A stretch of 64,000 nt of DNA, taken from positions 38,148,344 through 38,212,343 of the forward strand of contig NC_059474.1 of the NCBI RefSeq assembly GCF_018139145.2. The letters are read 5' to 3'. This document shows positions 1 to 13,857 of the stretch, one piece after another. This DNA is from Gymnogyps californianus. Lineage: Eukaryota; Chordata; Aves; Accipitriformes; Cathartidae. The notes under the pieces were generated by a model, which was not told where the DNA came from, did no database searches, and worked only from the letters and a program-made list of their open reading frames with translations. The translations under genes and the position numbers were made by a program. Each line of letters starts with the position of its first letter. Positions within the stretch are counted from its first letter, which is position 1.

Positions 1-3000
1 GCACTTCCAGTCACCTTTGAAAACCATATTTTGGAGAAATTGTACTGCTGTAAATTCTTATTTGCTACACATTTCAGATGTGCTTTATGAGTAGGCTTGA
101 GTCCTGAATTTTGTTTGACTTTGCATTAATTTATTTTCTGTAAGTCGCAAGTTAAACCTATTTGAAGAACCCATGAATAAAACCACTTTCACTACCAGTT
201 GTTCTGCGATGTAGGTGACAGAGCTAAAACATTCACACTAAAACTACAGTTTACTTTGCTGTTGTCTTTAATTCTCTGAACAGGTAGGTCAGTAAGGTTA
301 AGATTTTGCACAAATACAGGAATGCAATTCCATTTGATTAGTAGCAATCAAATTCTGCCTTTTGCCGAGGAACACCAGAGCAAATTCTAAAAATTCTATC
401 ATAAGCTGCATTTTTGTGACAGAACAGAATTTGGCCAGGTGTTGAATAAAATTGCATCTTTGAGCCATGTGACAAACATGTAAGCATCTCTTTCTATGGA
501 ATTCCACTGGCGTGTTTCTGAAACTGTTCGTCTTTTACTGAAGTTTACAAGGTGCAGATGGAAATGAAGATAAATTCATCCTAGAAATTTCATAGCATAG
601 AGAAGACTCATGCAAATAAGTTCTGAGATAAAGGAAAACAAGTAAATTCTTTGTTAACTATGTTCTTAATGAAATATTTATTCAATATCATCATAGGCGA
701 GCTTACATGGGAACACATTTCCTACCACACATGCAAGTGTTTCATTTAGTGTACTTTGTTGTGACCTATGGCAATGCTGAAGCAGCTTAACATTATGAAA
801 ACTGATTTATTTCAGGATCAGACAATTTATATAGAATCTAACCTTGCTACACAGGTAAAAGTACTTGCCCTTGGCTATTACTTAGCCTGACCACAGGGCT
901 TTCTGGAAACAGCAAAAGCTTGTAAGTGTCAGCTCATGGCTAAATCAATGTTTATGCATGATGTACCTTTGAATAGCAAACACTTGCTGCCTGCAAGCTA
1001 AACAATGTTTTTATCTGTTTGCCTATTTCTGGTCCTTCAACCACAGCACAGGGTGTTGCAAATCGCATTTAGTAACAATTATCTGCTGGAATTTCATGAA
1101 GAGGAAAGTAGCATGATTAATGAAAAGTGACACACAGAGATTACTTTGCTATGCTAGTCTCCTTGGTGAACAGGCGACTCGGTTGAACTGAAGCCTGACC
1201 TTTGTTACTTTTAACGAGGTCATCGTGAATGCTAAATGCTTGAAAGATTAGCCACTACAAATGTTCCAGTATTACTTAATGATGCTGCCACTAATGAACT
1301 GCAGGTAACCAATTAAATATAATGATACAGTTTTCACCTCTGAAACAAAGGTTGAATAAAAAACCAAAAAATGCCATGTTTTCTGTCAAAGTGTTTACCT
1401 CCTTGGAGCTCTTATTAGAGCATGTTTTCCTCGCGCATAGGTAATTAAGAGTCTAAATTTGGATGAGCCAAAGAGTCCAGCATTGAAGGAACTGTGTACC
1501 CAACCCACCACTGGATCATTGCTCAGTAGCTGTAATGTTTACATCTCATTTTCATCCCCAAACAGCAGAGTGGCTCAACACCCTGCACTTTGCTGTAAAG
1601 GTGTGTGTTGTTATTATAAGCCCTGAAGTTTTCAGAGTAACTTTATTGTCACTGAACTAGCATCAGACCGCTTGTAGCAAAGCAATGTAAATGTGAGGTA
1701 AGCCTCAAGGTAAACAGCTGTAAAATAAAACCACTAGCAGGGTTAAACATATTCTGTGTCACAGTATTGACTCACAGTAACTACCCATTAGTGTAGGTAA
1801 ATGTGACCAAATGAAACTGAGAATGGATGCTTGAAATCAGACCTTGAAGTTACAGTTGACTGAAAAAACATCAACACAGACATGAGGAGAAATAAAATTT
1901 AAAAAAAATCAGTTTCAAGATTATTCATAATTGCTTTCACACCTGTTAATGCATCTTTGTTCCCTGTGGGAACTATATTTGATCATTTCATCAAGCAGAG
2001 GTTCCATCACCTCTCTTAAACTGACAAAATAACTCTCTTGCCATGATTTTTTATTAAATATAAAACTGTGAAGACATAACAGCACAAATGGAAGAATGCA
2101 AAGTATGTGAATGGTCATTTGCAACAGAACACTGTTTGCTGTAAAGATGCATATAAACTTACAGGTTTGTTCTACTGGAATCCATGTAAATATATGCAGT
2201 ATACTGCAGGTTCAGTGAAGTTCATCACATTGTGCATAAAATGCAGGACAAAATCGAGTCAAAAAAAGTACATCCAATAAAACTCCTTGCAATATAGAAA
2301 ATCACATACCTTATTTGTACTATCCCCTCATGATTCCTCTCTACTTTGCAAAGAGGAACAACCCTGCCGTTGTCTGTAATGTCTCCACAAATTACCAGAA
2401 CGGGAGTAGGAGTGGCACAGATTCCAAGCCAATGATATTTACAGTGGCATTAATTAAATAGCACATGTGAAAGTCACAGATCTGAGGCTATAGTACTGGT
2501 CCCATCCCAGACAGAGCTGAAGAATTTGTTTCCATTAATCTCAAGGATAAGAGATGGAGCCATTCTGAAGAACAATCCCGTGCTCCAAGGACCAGCTCCT
2601 CTCTGCTTTCAGTAGCAGAGAAAAGAACTAAAAGTAGACATTATGGTTTGTAGGTAGGAAGATCACATTGTAATTCTCTTTCATACCAGAAAATAATGTA
2701 AGACTTTGAACATGCTACATCCGGAGTTTGCTCTGCATCCATGCAGTATTTACTCTTGTATGGCAGGTATATCAAGACAATATTACACAGAGCTAAAAAA
2801 AGCAAGAAAGCAAACGCAGAATTAGAAACATCACATATGGCAAAAGAGGCAAAATTAGGTTTCTTCCATGAGGCATCAAAACTAGGATATTAAATAACTA
2901 AATTTTACTTTTGTACAGAAACTTTTATATCTTTTTATAAGCACTAAATTTACTGTAAATGACAACAAATCTTTTTTTATTAACCTGTGAAAAGTCAAAT

Positions 3001-6000
3001 GGTTATATGGGACTTCTATTCAACAAAACGATTAAAATACAAAATAGAAGACTTATAAATGCTTGTAAAATGTCTGGAGAAACTCATTTGCAAATGTTGC
3101 ACATTAAGATTCTGAGGTTTTTACTATTTAACTAGATTAAAAGTAGATTTAGTCTATAAAATTTCATCCAGAGTTATTTGGCTTGTACGAAAAAGAGAGG
3201 CTGCAAATTTGGAATGATTTACCCAAACTTTGATGTTGGCCCAGGGTTCAGAGAAGCAAGAAAGCATGTAACTCTTGCACTTCCCACCTTAGGGCAGACA
3301 GGAACTCAGGTAATCAGAAGAATAGGCAGAGGCTGATTTTACGTTTTCCTGCACCAGCACAGGAGAACCGCTACATGGGGTTCTCATAATTTGCCTTTCT
3401 AGAGGCCTGCAGCAATTCATTTAAGTTTCAGGGAAAGTTTTGGTCTTTGAATTGTAATTCAAATGGAGAGAAGCAGCTCTTGGGGCTCTTATCTCTGCAA
3501 GTCCTTTATGTTCAGACTGTGCCTAAAATTAAAATAAGCAGCTAAAAAGCGGTGCAGTTCAAGCTGTCTGACTTTTAAACTTTAGTTTCTGAATGTACAT
3601 CTAGATTATCTCTCTCTTTTCTAATAATTAAACTCAAGTCTTTATTTAATTGGAAATAAAAGTACAACACATCCATGTTTTAGTTCATACTTGCACGTGT
3701 ATTAGCATTTTGTACTACACAGGTAAAATTACTGAACCCCCTTTCCTTTCAAAGCTAGTAAAACCCCCCCCCGACTACTAGAAATGTCAATGACCAGATA
3801 TCAAGGGCACACATTATCGTAGTTGGCTGTTACCTTTAGCTAATAACCATTATAAACTTTAAGTAAAAACTGATAAATAGGCTACTTCATCCTAAATATG
3901 CCTCTTGTAAAGTACATGAATATTTGAAAGCAAATTACAATGGTAACAGCTTTGGAAATTTAACATTACTGACTGCTACTGAAAGTCTATTAAGATACCT
4001 TTTTGCATACTGAAATGTTGGAGTGGAAAAGCATGATCTATAATAAAAACTAACTGCGTATAACAAACACTTATTCAACAATTACTCTTTTTGGAGGACT
4101 ACTTGAATACTTTTATTTGAGAAAATTTTACATTGTTGATTATAACTGTGATATCTTACCTCTTAATACATTTTACAATTTGCACATAACGGTTCCAAAG
4201 GAACTTGTAAATGACAGTAAATCATAAAATTCATTTTGCTTTGCATCAGTTCATTCATCCATGTTCCAACTAATCACCTCATTTCAAAATTCAATAAGCC
4301 TAAATACCTGGATTTATGATGCTTTGTCAAAATTAACAAGGGAATATCAACAATGTAGAATTAGAAGTCTATTGCAACTTAAAGACAAGGACCTAGTTGA
4401 AAACAATTAAAAAGACTCTGCAGCAATAATTATATCCACAGTGTTAGCAAATAAAATAAATTAAAACTGATTTTATTTCTGCTTTGGGAGATTGCAGGAA
4501 ACACTAAAAAGCTTTAATTTAGTCACTTAAAACAATGAAGTTGTTTTGAAGTAAAACTTTAAAGAGAATGAATTGAGCTTGGAGTACTAAGTACGCTACA
4601 TTGCACATAAAATGTGCATGTAGATGTATTTTTAAAAGTACACTATTCCTATTTATTATTCCATAGCTACAATGGATCTGAAGGCTTTTATTCTGATAGA
4701 CAACATTTTGGTTATAAATAATCTCCTGTAATATTATATGTAAGAGAACACAGTCATCCTATTATATCAACATGAAAAAATAAAAGTGCAACTAATATTT
4801 AAAAAAGATAGTAACAGTAGCATTTATGAAACACATTGTCTTTATTAAGACTCAATAGTTTAGAATCCATTGTTTCTACAGCAATTACCTGCTACATAAA
4901 TATTGGGTTTTTTTTAAGACACCACTGTAGGCACACTATAGCTTACAAGCTGTACAAGTTCTGGAGACTTGCATTTATGTTCAGTATTAAAAAGGAGCTT
5001 TAGTTTTATTTGTGGAAATAGTTGTGACAAATACAAGTATTTTCTTGAATAATTTGGCATATGTTTTTCAGATTCTGTATTGCAGTGATTGCATTTAGGA
5101 TGTAACTAATCTACAGGCAAAACTGCAAGCAAAGGAAAGAAATGTGCTATTAGGAGTGTATAGCTTTTATGAAATAAGCAGAATTAAAAAGAATGAGCCG
5201 GTGATACAATTTATTTTGAAAGGATTTAAAAAGTACAAAATTGTTACAGTTAAAAGAAAAGGTCTACAGTCCTCTGTTGCCTGTTTAATTAAGTTCTTAG
5301 AAGTAATCAGATGCAAAACAAATAATGGTAAAAAGACACTATGCCATGGTGAATATTTTATCTCTTATTCCTATACCTGTCAATCCACAAAAGGCTGGTT
5401 TTTATACCACACATGAGTCACAAGATCTAGTACCTTTTTGATGATTCTTTTTAGCACTGTTCTATGATTTATTGGTAAATTATTTCCTTTCTCTTTCACA
5501 GATGTTTTGTCTTCCTTTTTCTGATTAATTTCTCTGCATCTGAATGAGCAATATTCTTTAAATGAGTATGTATATAGCCAAATATACTCATACATGTTAT
5601 CAAAGTATTCTTAGAAATACAATTAGTAGTTTAAAACCTTGCACACAGTTCAATTACATCTTTCTGCTTCCCTTACTGAATGTGATTTTTTCTAACCAGC
5701 CATAAACAATACCATTTTTTCCCTAATATCCTGTTCTATCTCCGTCTAACCAACTGTATCCTAACCTGAGTTTTTTACCTTCTGAATATGAAGAATGGAG
5801 ACATCAAAGTGCTCTAATGAGATCTATCAAACACTTCAATACTGCTTTTGAGAATATCTGTGAAAATGTCTCAGTGCATAAGGTACTAGTGTTAATCATC
5901 AAATTTCAGATTCTGATAAGAGATGACATTTATATCAGGGCTTCTATCAGGTTCTTGTACATCACAGCAAGGTTCTAGTCTTGCTGTCCCGAAACAGATA

Positions 6001-7457
6001 TTTGTGAAAACACCAGATATTGTACTTATGAGGTGTATTTTAATAATAAAAGTTTTCCCTGTGCTCATCTTTAAATCCTCTTTAGTTAATGATATTGATC
6101 ATTGTGAAAAGATCACTCAAAATAATTTAAACTAACTTTTTAGTGCAAGGAAAGATATGCTAACATTCAGGCTGGTATCTATACATATGCAGACATATGC
6201 AAAAAATGGAGACACCTTTTGGTATTTTTAAAATTGAACCGTCTGTCCTATGTTTGGAAAGAAAAAACCCCTATATTTTGATCTTCTTGATCATTCGTGA
6301 TGATAAAAAATATAATCTATATTCCTTTGATGCAATGGAGTGAAAATTGATATTTGAGCAATGGAAATATTTAAATAACTGTTAAATAATGCTATATAAT
6401 TTTGAAAAGACAATATCATTCTTTGCATAATTTAATTCAAATCAGAGCAAAATGTAGTTTCTAAAAGCATACTCATGAACATTTTTGGAACCTGTGTACT
6501 CTGCCCATGTCTTCAGGAATGTGTACAAATACTATCATAAACATTTAATATTTTTAAAATTCTGAAGTCCTAAATTCCAAGTAGGTATGCAAGAAGTTCT
6601 GTCTCCTACAATAACAGAATTCCGCACTTCGGCTTTAAACTGAAAGATTGAGGTTGGCAATCTGATTGAAGCGTCCTTATTTCTGGTGATGAAGCAATGT
6701 CCTAAAGAACATAACTTGACTTGTAAATATCCTCTGGAACAGAAAAGGCAAGGAATTAAAAGTAAAATATGTGTTTTTCTTAAAAAAAAATTGCAGCTGT
6801 TAGACGATCATCAAGAATTGGTAAAGCTGGAACTCCTTTTATTCTACATGAACCTTTCAGTGCATTCTCAGTGCAAATTTCACTTTCTGAGCATAACGTT
6901 AAGATGTTTTATACTAGAAAATGCATGTAATTAAGAAATGGCTAGCAACATAAACAACATGTTCACAGGAATGGCAGCGTTCTTATTTCATTGTTCAAAG
7001 GCAGCTTGCTCTACCACACAGCTGGACGTACTCTACTATGGGGCACATCGTTGAGCCATTGATGGAGAGAGGCCAAGAAGGATTCAGGGCTGTGAAAAGG
7101 AGAAGTGGCTTGGAAACAGAAATGATAATCCTTGTGTTTTTCAAAAACTGTCCAGCAACTTCGTTCTCCTGTGATCTCCTGCTCAGTGGCTGATGACATG
7201 CTTTTAAATCCCGAGTGCTGCAGTTTCTCCTGACTGCACACATGCACGCATTGTCACAGGTCCCTCCTTCAGAAAAAGAAGTGTTATCCCATTGTCCATT
7301 TTACAACAGGAAATGTTGAAGTCAAGATGCTCAGTGGACCAGGGTGACATTTATGGGTCAAGATGCACATTCAAATGCAAGCTGATTTTCACAGCAGGAA
7401 TGTGAGACACAATGACACCTATAAGCAAACCCCTAAGCACTGGTTCTGAACAAGCTC
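1..7457. other. AT-rich non-coding sequence, no gene seen
   Basis: No coding region, RNA gene or recognisable transposable element was seen here. The open frames are under about 90 codons (the longest spans 5144-5416 on the plus strand), have no recognisable domain and are expected by chance in sequence this AT-rich. Small details are a run of nine C at 3764-3772, and a nuclear-receptor-like half site TGACCTTTG at 1197-1205 in a stretch (about 950-1330) whose motif mix resembles regulatory DNA, although this is weak. The segment could be intron or intergenic. Confidence 0.6.
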
Positions 7458-7492
7458 TTTTTTTTTTTTCTTTTTTTTCTTTTTTTTCTTTT
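7458..7492. repeat. T-rich low-complexity tract
   Basis: This is a T tract interrupted by single C residues about every nine bases, so it reads as a short tandem array of a T8C-type unit. Such tracts arise by slippage or from an old poly(A) tail on the other strand. No retrocopy body could be recognised next to it. Confidence 0.85.
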
Positions 7493-10400
7493 CCACTGGA
7501 TACAGCATATCAGTTGGTTTCTCTCAGGAGAAAATAACTTCACTTTGGGGGATTTCAGTAACATGAAAAGAGAAAAGAAGGTTTTGGATTTCTATCATCG
7601 ACTTGAAAAAAAGTCCTTAAATTTTACTTGTATTATTTGCACTGTTAAGACAAGCTGCACAGAAGAGTCAGACACTTTGTGACCCAGCTTGTGAGATCTC
7701 TGCCATTTGGCTGTTAAATCTGTGTCTTGCTGCTTGGTCCTTTCCACAGGATGAATTTATCTGATCACTTCATGTTTGTATAACAGACAGACTACTGGTG
7801 ACACTCTCGGTGAAAGTCTTGGTCCTTACCTAATATAGTTTTTTTTAAATCAGGGGATCAGAAAACAGGGACAAATAGTTGTCTTGAAGAAATATTTTCT
7901 TTTTTTTTTTATTCAAAAGAATTGTATGGGAATTTTAGGAAAAGAAAATAAGGGACCAAAAAGATCAAAGTCTTGGTAGTGAAGGAGAGAAAGGTCTCTA
8001 CCTTCACTTTTTGATATATTGTTTTGGTTGGGTGTTTTCTCTATTAAAAAAAAAGTGTAAGCATTCAACAAGCATTAATTTATAATTCTATAAAATGAGT
8101 TACTAGCAGGTGTAACTGAATAATTTTATTGTAATGGAAAAGTGATTTAGGAAATTCTTCTGTCTTTATCCTATCAGGAACGTAACTTGTGTTTAACTCA
8201 TCTCACATTAGGACTAATCTCCGTGGAACTGATTTTGGAATCAAGGGCTTTAGTGTGCCTGACTAACTGAGGAACCTACATGTCACTTTTCAGAAGTCCT
8301 GTAGGAAATGAGGACCTTCATTTTCTCACTGGCTTTCTATGAACCCTAGGCACTTTCGACAAGTGTTAGATGCTTAAAGGTTTTCTAAAATTTGTAATTT
8401 TTAACCTTTAATATCTAACATAAATTCAAGCTATAGTAATAAATAAAAAACCCTTATGAATGTTAGTTTTATATTAAATTACTATCTTCCTTTTCTCCTC
8501 CTTCATATTAATTTTTTAACACACACATATTTGGTTTATGAGGACAATGTTTTCACTTTCTTTTTTTTGCTGATACAGAAGCAGAACTCTGAGCAGCTTA
8601 TTATCTAACTAATATTTTACAGCTTTTGATAATCTTATGAGGTTTTCTATTATCTTTTCTTATTTGACTCTGTAAAGTCACAAGTTTTCTTTGAAAATAT
8701 TGAAATCTATGCAATTAATCATTCTGTGAGCATTACACATTTTGTCATCACTACTGAAACCATGTTTGGTTTTTAGTCCATTAATCAAGGAGTATGGAGG
8801 GAAATAAACCTCATTTTTGCGAGTATCTGAATGTGGAACATAGTAGCATACTTCTCAAAAAATGAACTTAATCTTCACTATATTCAGGAAAACCAATGCA
8901 GTAAAGAAAAAAATGACAAACCTAACTCAATTTAAAAACTCAAAACTCACAGAAAATATAATTTATAACCTTGTTGCAAGGATAATACTCAATACTAGTT
9001 CCACTTGCTGTATTGGAGTATTTTTCCTCCCAACATAGAGATGTTAATTAATAAGAAACTTAAATGAGGATCTCCTGAAGTGGGTGATATCATTATTTTC
9101 CCTACAGAAAGCTTACAGAATATGTCATCTCTCTTTTAAAAATTATTGCATCAGGAAATAAGGGATAATTATGTTGGCAGCATACTTCTTTTTTCTTTTA
9201 GGTCGAGCAAGATGTCATGTGGGAGGTATTGCCAAACAAATTCCATGACAAATTATGTATGATGTAGTATGTATAAAATCTAAAGAATCTTCCACATTGT
9301 AAGAAGTCCAAACATCTCTGCTTCAATTATATGTAAACTGGAAAGAGGGAAAGAAAAGTTCTTTGTATACACACTTATTTCAGTAAAAACAAATCCAGTG
9401 TGGCACTGGCAAGTTCACAGACTTCATGGGAACATTTTTAGCAGAACAATGCTGGTCATTTGGAGCTGGGCTGTCAACATTTCTGCATAATGCTTATTGG
9501 TATTTGAGTCATTTCACCACTTGGCATCAACTAGGTTCAGAAGCCTGTTTGTAACAGTAGACTTTATTGTACTGAGGCTGCACAGAACAGCAAAACTAGT
9601 TTGCCCTCACACAGCAAAGGGCAGAGTGACTCAGAAGAATATGCAAAGTGATTCTACTTGGTTGATTTTCATTTGTCTCCAAAACAAAAACTCTCAATCA
9701 CTAAAATGTCATGACAAGTCAGACAAATGGTAGCAATTCCCTCGAAACTATATTTCAAAAGTTAAACCTCATCTGAGAAAGGCCCACTAACAGATGGGGA
9801 GATGTTTATAGGATTTGGATTGTGCTTTGTATGACATGCTCAACCTATTAAAAAGAGAAACCAAAACATTCTGTAGAAAACAACTGAATTTATAAAAAAA
9901 TAGTGTTTTTAAATTAATGTAGGTGGTATGATCACAAAATGCTGAAAGCTACTTCCTCATTTCATCTTGCTTCTCATACACTGGTACTGGAATGGTCAAC
10001 TTGCATACATTTTGTGAACACCAACATTTGTTTCATTCACTGTTTTTTATTTAATAGTAGATGCATTTAATTATAAAATACTAATCCTTTTCATAGGGAT
10101 TAAAAAATGTTCCAACTTCAGTGTAATGAAAATATAATATGATTTCCAGAAAAAAAACCTATGGATCTTCCTCCAAATCTGCAAAACATCCAGGAGAGTA
10201 AATGAAATGGAGGATAAGATCCCCCCTTGCACTACGTTAGTATTTGCAAGTGTACATGATGCAGACAGAAATACTTTTGCCCCAATGCCTACCAGGTCCT
10301 CCTCAAAATATGAAACATAATTCATGTATTAAAAAATGTGTAAGTAATTTTTTATACCATCATTCAAACTCCTAGGTTTGTACAGTGGCAAAGTAGAGGT

Positions 10401-10960
10401 CAGATTCTAATCACACACGCACTCTTTTCAGCCAAGGCAACTGACTTACTCTTTGTTTATATGTTGGAGATCAGCACTGGACCAAAGCAAATGTAGCAAA
10501 GGAGTAGTACCTTTGTTTTAACACAAGACCTTTCAGTACATTGTAACACAGATAAATGTATTTTCAAGCAGACAAACAAACTTAGAGCTCTGCTATAGAA
10601 GTACGGCTTGTTTGGTTTTACAAACTGATGCCAACTGATAAACTTTAAGTACAAGAGCTACCCGTTGCCTGCAGGCATGCTACACTTACAGCCCGTCTCT
10701 GATCTGTTCCATTAGGTAATTCTCAATTTTGAAGTCCTATAGGAAAACGAACAGTTTTGTTCGGTATACTTTCTGACAAAGTACATGATTTTCCAAACCT
10801 GCTGTTATTTGTCGTATGCTGTATGGTTTGTATCTGGTCTGGTGGGATACTCTTTAATGGAACCATGTCTATGAGGGATAAAAATTGGAACAGTTTTTGT
10901 TTTTAATAAATACATTTATATGTTATCTATTTCAGTAGTCTGAAAGCTCCAAAGAATAGC
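7493..10960. other. AT-rich non-coding sequence, no gene seen
   Basis: Nothing coding or recognisably repetitive was seen apart from short T and A runs, for example near 7900. The longest frames are under 85 codons and resemble no known protein. The interval could be intron or intergenic. Confidence 0.55.
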
Positions 10961-12500
10961 TCTTGGTAGCGTCTTTACTTGTAGAGAGTGACAGATTGGA
11001 GGAGGGGTACAGGGAGAGCCAAGTCTGCAAGGTTACACCATTACAGAACAGACTGCATTGGACTAGCTCATCTACCTGTTTTTGCTTTCTTCAAGACGGA
11101 TTTCTTCAAATAGGATCTGGAACAAATATCTAGACTCAGCAGAGGATGCAGATACATGGCTTTTATTGTCTAGCTTTCAAGACAGATTCAAAAAGCTCAG
11201 TACTGAGGGAGTATTAGAAACTTCAGCAACCACCCTCTTGAGCAAAGCAAGGAGGAGGTAAGGAGAAAGCTGCTGACCACCTGGGTGTGTTCGAAATCAA
11301 GACAGGCTTCGATGCCTGATCTGGGGCCTGACCAGCATGTTTATCCTACAGATCAAGATCCAAAGCTCCAGCAGGAGATCTGACAGAAAATGCAGCAGGA
11401 TGGAAAGTGTCAGGGGGCAGCAGGAGCAGGGCTGCATTCCCAAGGCGGGTGGCTGCAAGGCAGCCAGGCCATCACCTCACCCACTGGCACGGTCCCACAG
11501 CTGGAGGCAGGTGGCCAGGGCACTTGGGTGGTGGCAGCAGGGCCGTCGAACATCGGCCAGGACAGGGCAATAAGCCATGTCCAAGACTGGCGCGGGATAT
11601 CAAAGTGCCTGGGGACAGGATGAGGGGCAGGCAGGCCTGTGGCACCGTTTGGGCAGGGACAATGGTCCTGGCTGGGCTGAAATGGCATCCTGGGCCCATG
11701 GGCAGGATGGGGAAGGCTGGGCAGCGACAGTAAGGCTGGTTAGTGCCCACAGGACCCTGACAGAAAGTGGTTTTTAAAAGTACAAAAAAGAGGTTAGGGT
11801 GCCATTTGATGCAACTTGTTCATTACAGCAGTGACCCAGGAGATGCGGGGTCTTAATTCAACACTTTCCTCATCCTAAGATGAGGAAACAAGGCAGAACA
11901 AGAACAAAAGCAATACCTCCTTCTCCTGGCAAGGTAGGGACTACGGGTGTGCTTCTGAGGCATCAGTGTCAATAGGTAGGAATCAGCAGTTTTCCAGTCC
12001 CATATGTTCCCCAAAGCTGTTTTTTTGTTTGTTTGGCTTTTTTTTTTCTGTTTTTTTTTTACAGTCAGAGAGTTTTAAAAACAGACAGAGAGGTGCCTAA
12101 CAATTTCTGGTGTTCCCAGATGTATGCAGCAGATGAGGGGAGGAACTTCATGGTAAGTTTAGGCTCAGCAGTAGGGCTGAGGTAGAAGCAAACACTTAAT
12201 CAAGCCCCAAACCTACAAGTAGAGAGGGATGAAATTAAGAGAAAATGAGAACACCATTAGCACAAGAAGAATTTCAGAAGCAAGAGGTGTAGGAAATAGC
12301 TGGGGTGACCAGCGAGTTCCCATTCCACGCCTTCCCTGTGACGGCTCCCTCCCTCAAGTCCCCATAGAGCAGTAATGTCCCGGAAGAAAGCAAATGGACA
12401 TGCAGATAGCAAACTTCGTGCTGCCACACACCGCATTAATCTCTTGTGGGCATTGCTAACAAACAGGGTGGTAGGTGGCATCTACTTGCACCCAGTTTAT
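10961..12500. other. Block of raised GC content, identity unknown
   Basis: Base composition changes from AT-rich to mixed around 10,970 and reverts around 12,500. The core at about 11,390-11,760 is by eye above 60% GC and rich in GGCAG, CAGG and GGGCA words, but has only about nine CpG dinucleotides, far fewer than the roughly 35 expected from its composition. It is therefore not an active CpG island. Overlapping short open frames on both strands, up to 108 codons, are the usual by-product of few stop codons in GC-rich DNA. I do not recognise a repeat family. It could be a decayed mobile element, a methylation-decayed GC-rich element or a lineage-specific insertion. Confidence 0.5.
12020..12060. 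repeat. T-rich low-complexity tract
   Basis: T runs are broken by G, GG and CTG interruptions and end in ACAG. The tract resembles a long polypyrimidine tract followed by an AG, but no downstream exon could be supported, so it is annotated only as low complexity. Confidence 0.8.
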
Positions 12501-13782
12501 TTCAGATGACCTGCTGTATTGCTGTTACCAGCAGATCACTGCATACAAATTGTGACGGACAAATTTACGTCAACTTATGATGTGAGTGACATGTCATAGC
12601 CCAACCCCATTAGTGCAAAAAAGTGTTTCTTTTCTAGGAACAGCATCTGGGTTACATTTAGAGAAAGACAAGCTATGTATTACTATTATTAGACTTAATG
12701 ATTTGGAAACCATAAACTACAAAACTAATGAGAGAAAGGGTACGTGTGTGTGCAAGCACACTTGCCATGTAAGTGGTTTTCGAGACAGATAGGAAAATGT
12801 GCTTGATTTGTGGACTTAGGAGGACTCACCAGGGCATCAGTTTCTATCTAACTTGCACATAGCCAATATTGTCTTCTATTTAAAACAGTATCTTTTTGGC
12901 AGGAATATAAACAAACTTAGGAACACTGGTTAATTGGCATTTCTATTTGTAAACAACTTATTCAGCAAGATGAATACATTTATCTACTAAAGAAAGGTTC
13001 TACTAATGTATCAGGTATATTTTATTTGTGGTTATTTTATTTTACACCTCATTGCGTATGTCTGGTTTAGGCTGTAAACTCCTAGAAGCAATATGAAGCT
13101 CCCTTGGTTATATACCCTATTCTGATTATCCCTTTAGTCTCTGATTTATACACCACTAGTACAAAAAAAAAAAAAAAAAAAAATTAAACTTACATGTTTT
13201 ATTTTCCTATCAGTTTTGCACAAACTTTTCCTTGTTACAACATTAGCAATTTGTATTGCCGTCAGGGCCCTGTACAAACTATATTAACTTTTCTTGCCTC
13301 ACACTTTGGACAAAAGTGTGCCTGTCTCCTGGCACAATCTCCTGGCATCTTCCCTGTCAGATAAGGAAAGGCAAGACAACAGCTTTGGGATACATTTCTT
13401 TCTGAAAGGTCTACCTTCCAAGAACTGCTAAGAAAGGACACAGGAGAGCTCAGAAAGTTTCATCTGCACACAAAAAGTATTTGAACTCTCACAGAACTGT
13501 GGCTCCTTAATCTAAGGCTTATAGGGAATTAACAAAGGGCACATTCCCTTCTGGACATGCCTGTAATTCCCATTATCATCAATGGGGGTTATAAGCAAGT
13601 CGTAACACAGAATAAACCCTTGTGTGTTAGCGCTGCCCCTGTTTAACAGTGTCTAAATCAATACCAATGATTTGACAGTTTTACTTTCAATATATTCTGA
13701 CTCATTTGAAATTCAGTTTGCACTTAACTAATGAAAGAGTACATTTTAATCCTCCTAACAAAAGGATATAGAACAGCCATTG
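12501..13782. other. Non-coding sequence, no gene seen
   Basis: No gene or repeat body was recognised apart from the poly(A) run at 13,163-13,183. Composition is ordinary for the window. Confidence 0.5.
13163..13183. repeat. Poly(A) run of 21
   Basis: This is an uninterrupted run of 21 A. It could be the tail of a plus-strand retroposed sequence ending at 13,162. However, there is no AATAAA or ATTAAA in the 30 bases before it and no obvious flanking duplication, so a simple homopolymer is the safer call. Confidence 0.85.
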
Positions 13783-13857
13783 GAGCCTGAGCCAAAACCG
13801 ACAAAGTCAATGGGAAAATTTCACTTGACGTTAGAGAACTTTGGATTGGTCCCTTAA
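13783..13857. repeat. Old palindromic amniote repeat (non-autonomous, DNA-transposon-like)
   Basis: The segment starts GAGCCTGAGCCAAAA, contains AAGTCAATGGGAAAA, and ends CTTTGGATTGGTCCCTTAA. Its two halves are imperfect reverse complements: AAAGTCAATGGGAAA pairs with TTTCACTTGACGTT, and the outer GAGCC-TGA-CCAAA pairs with CTTTGGAT-GGTCCC. The pattern matches what I remember of a widespread ancient amniote element whose core reads CATTGACTTCAATGGG flanked by GGCTTTGGATCAGGCCC. I do not recall its database name with certainty. The copy is degraded and has no strand meaning, since the element is palindromic. Confidence 0.6.

Noticed and set aside
11337..11777. Several overlapping 66-108 codon frames on both strands
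   Set aside because: They are products of GC-rich, stop-poor sequence; no frame is favoured and none has a recognisable motif.
13040..13183. Processed retrocopy ending in the A21 run
   Set aside because: No polyadenylation signal upstream, no flanking duplication and no recognisable gene body.
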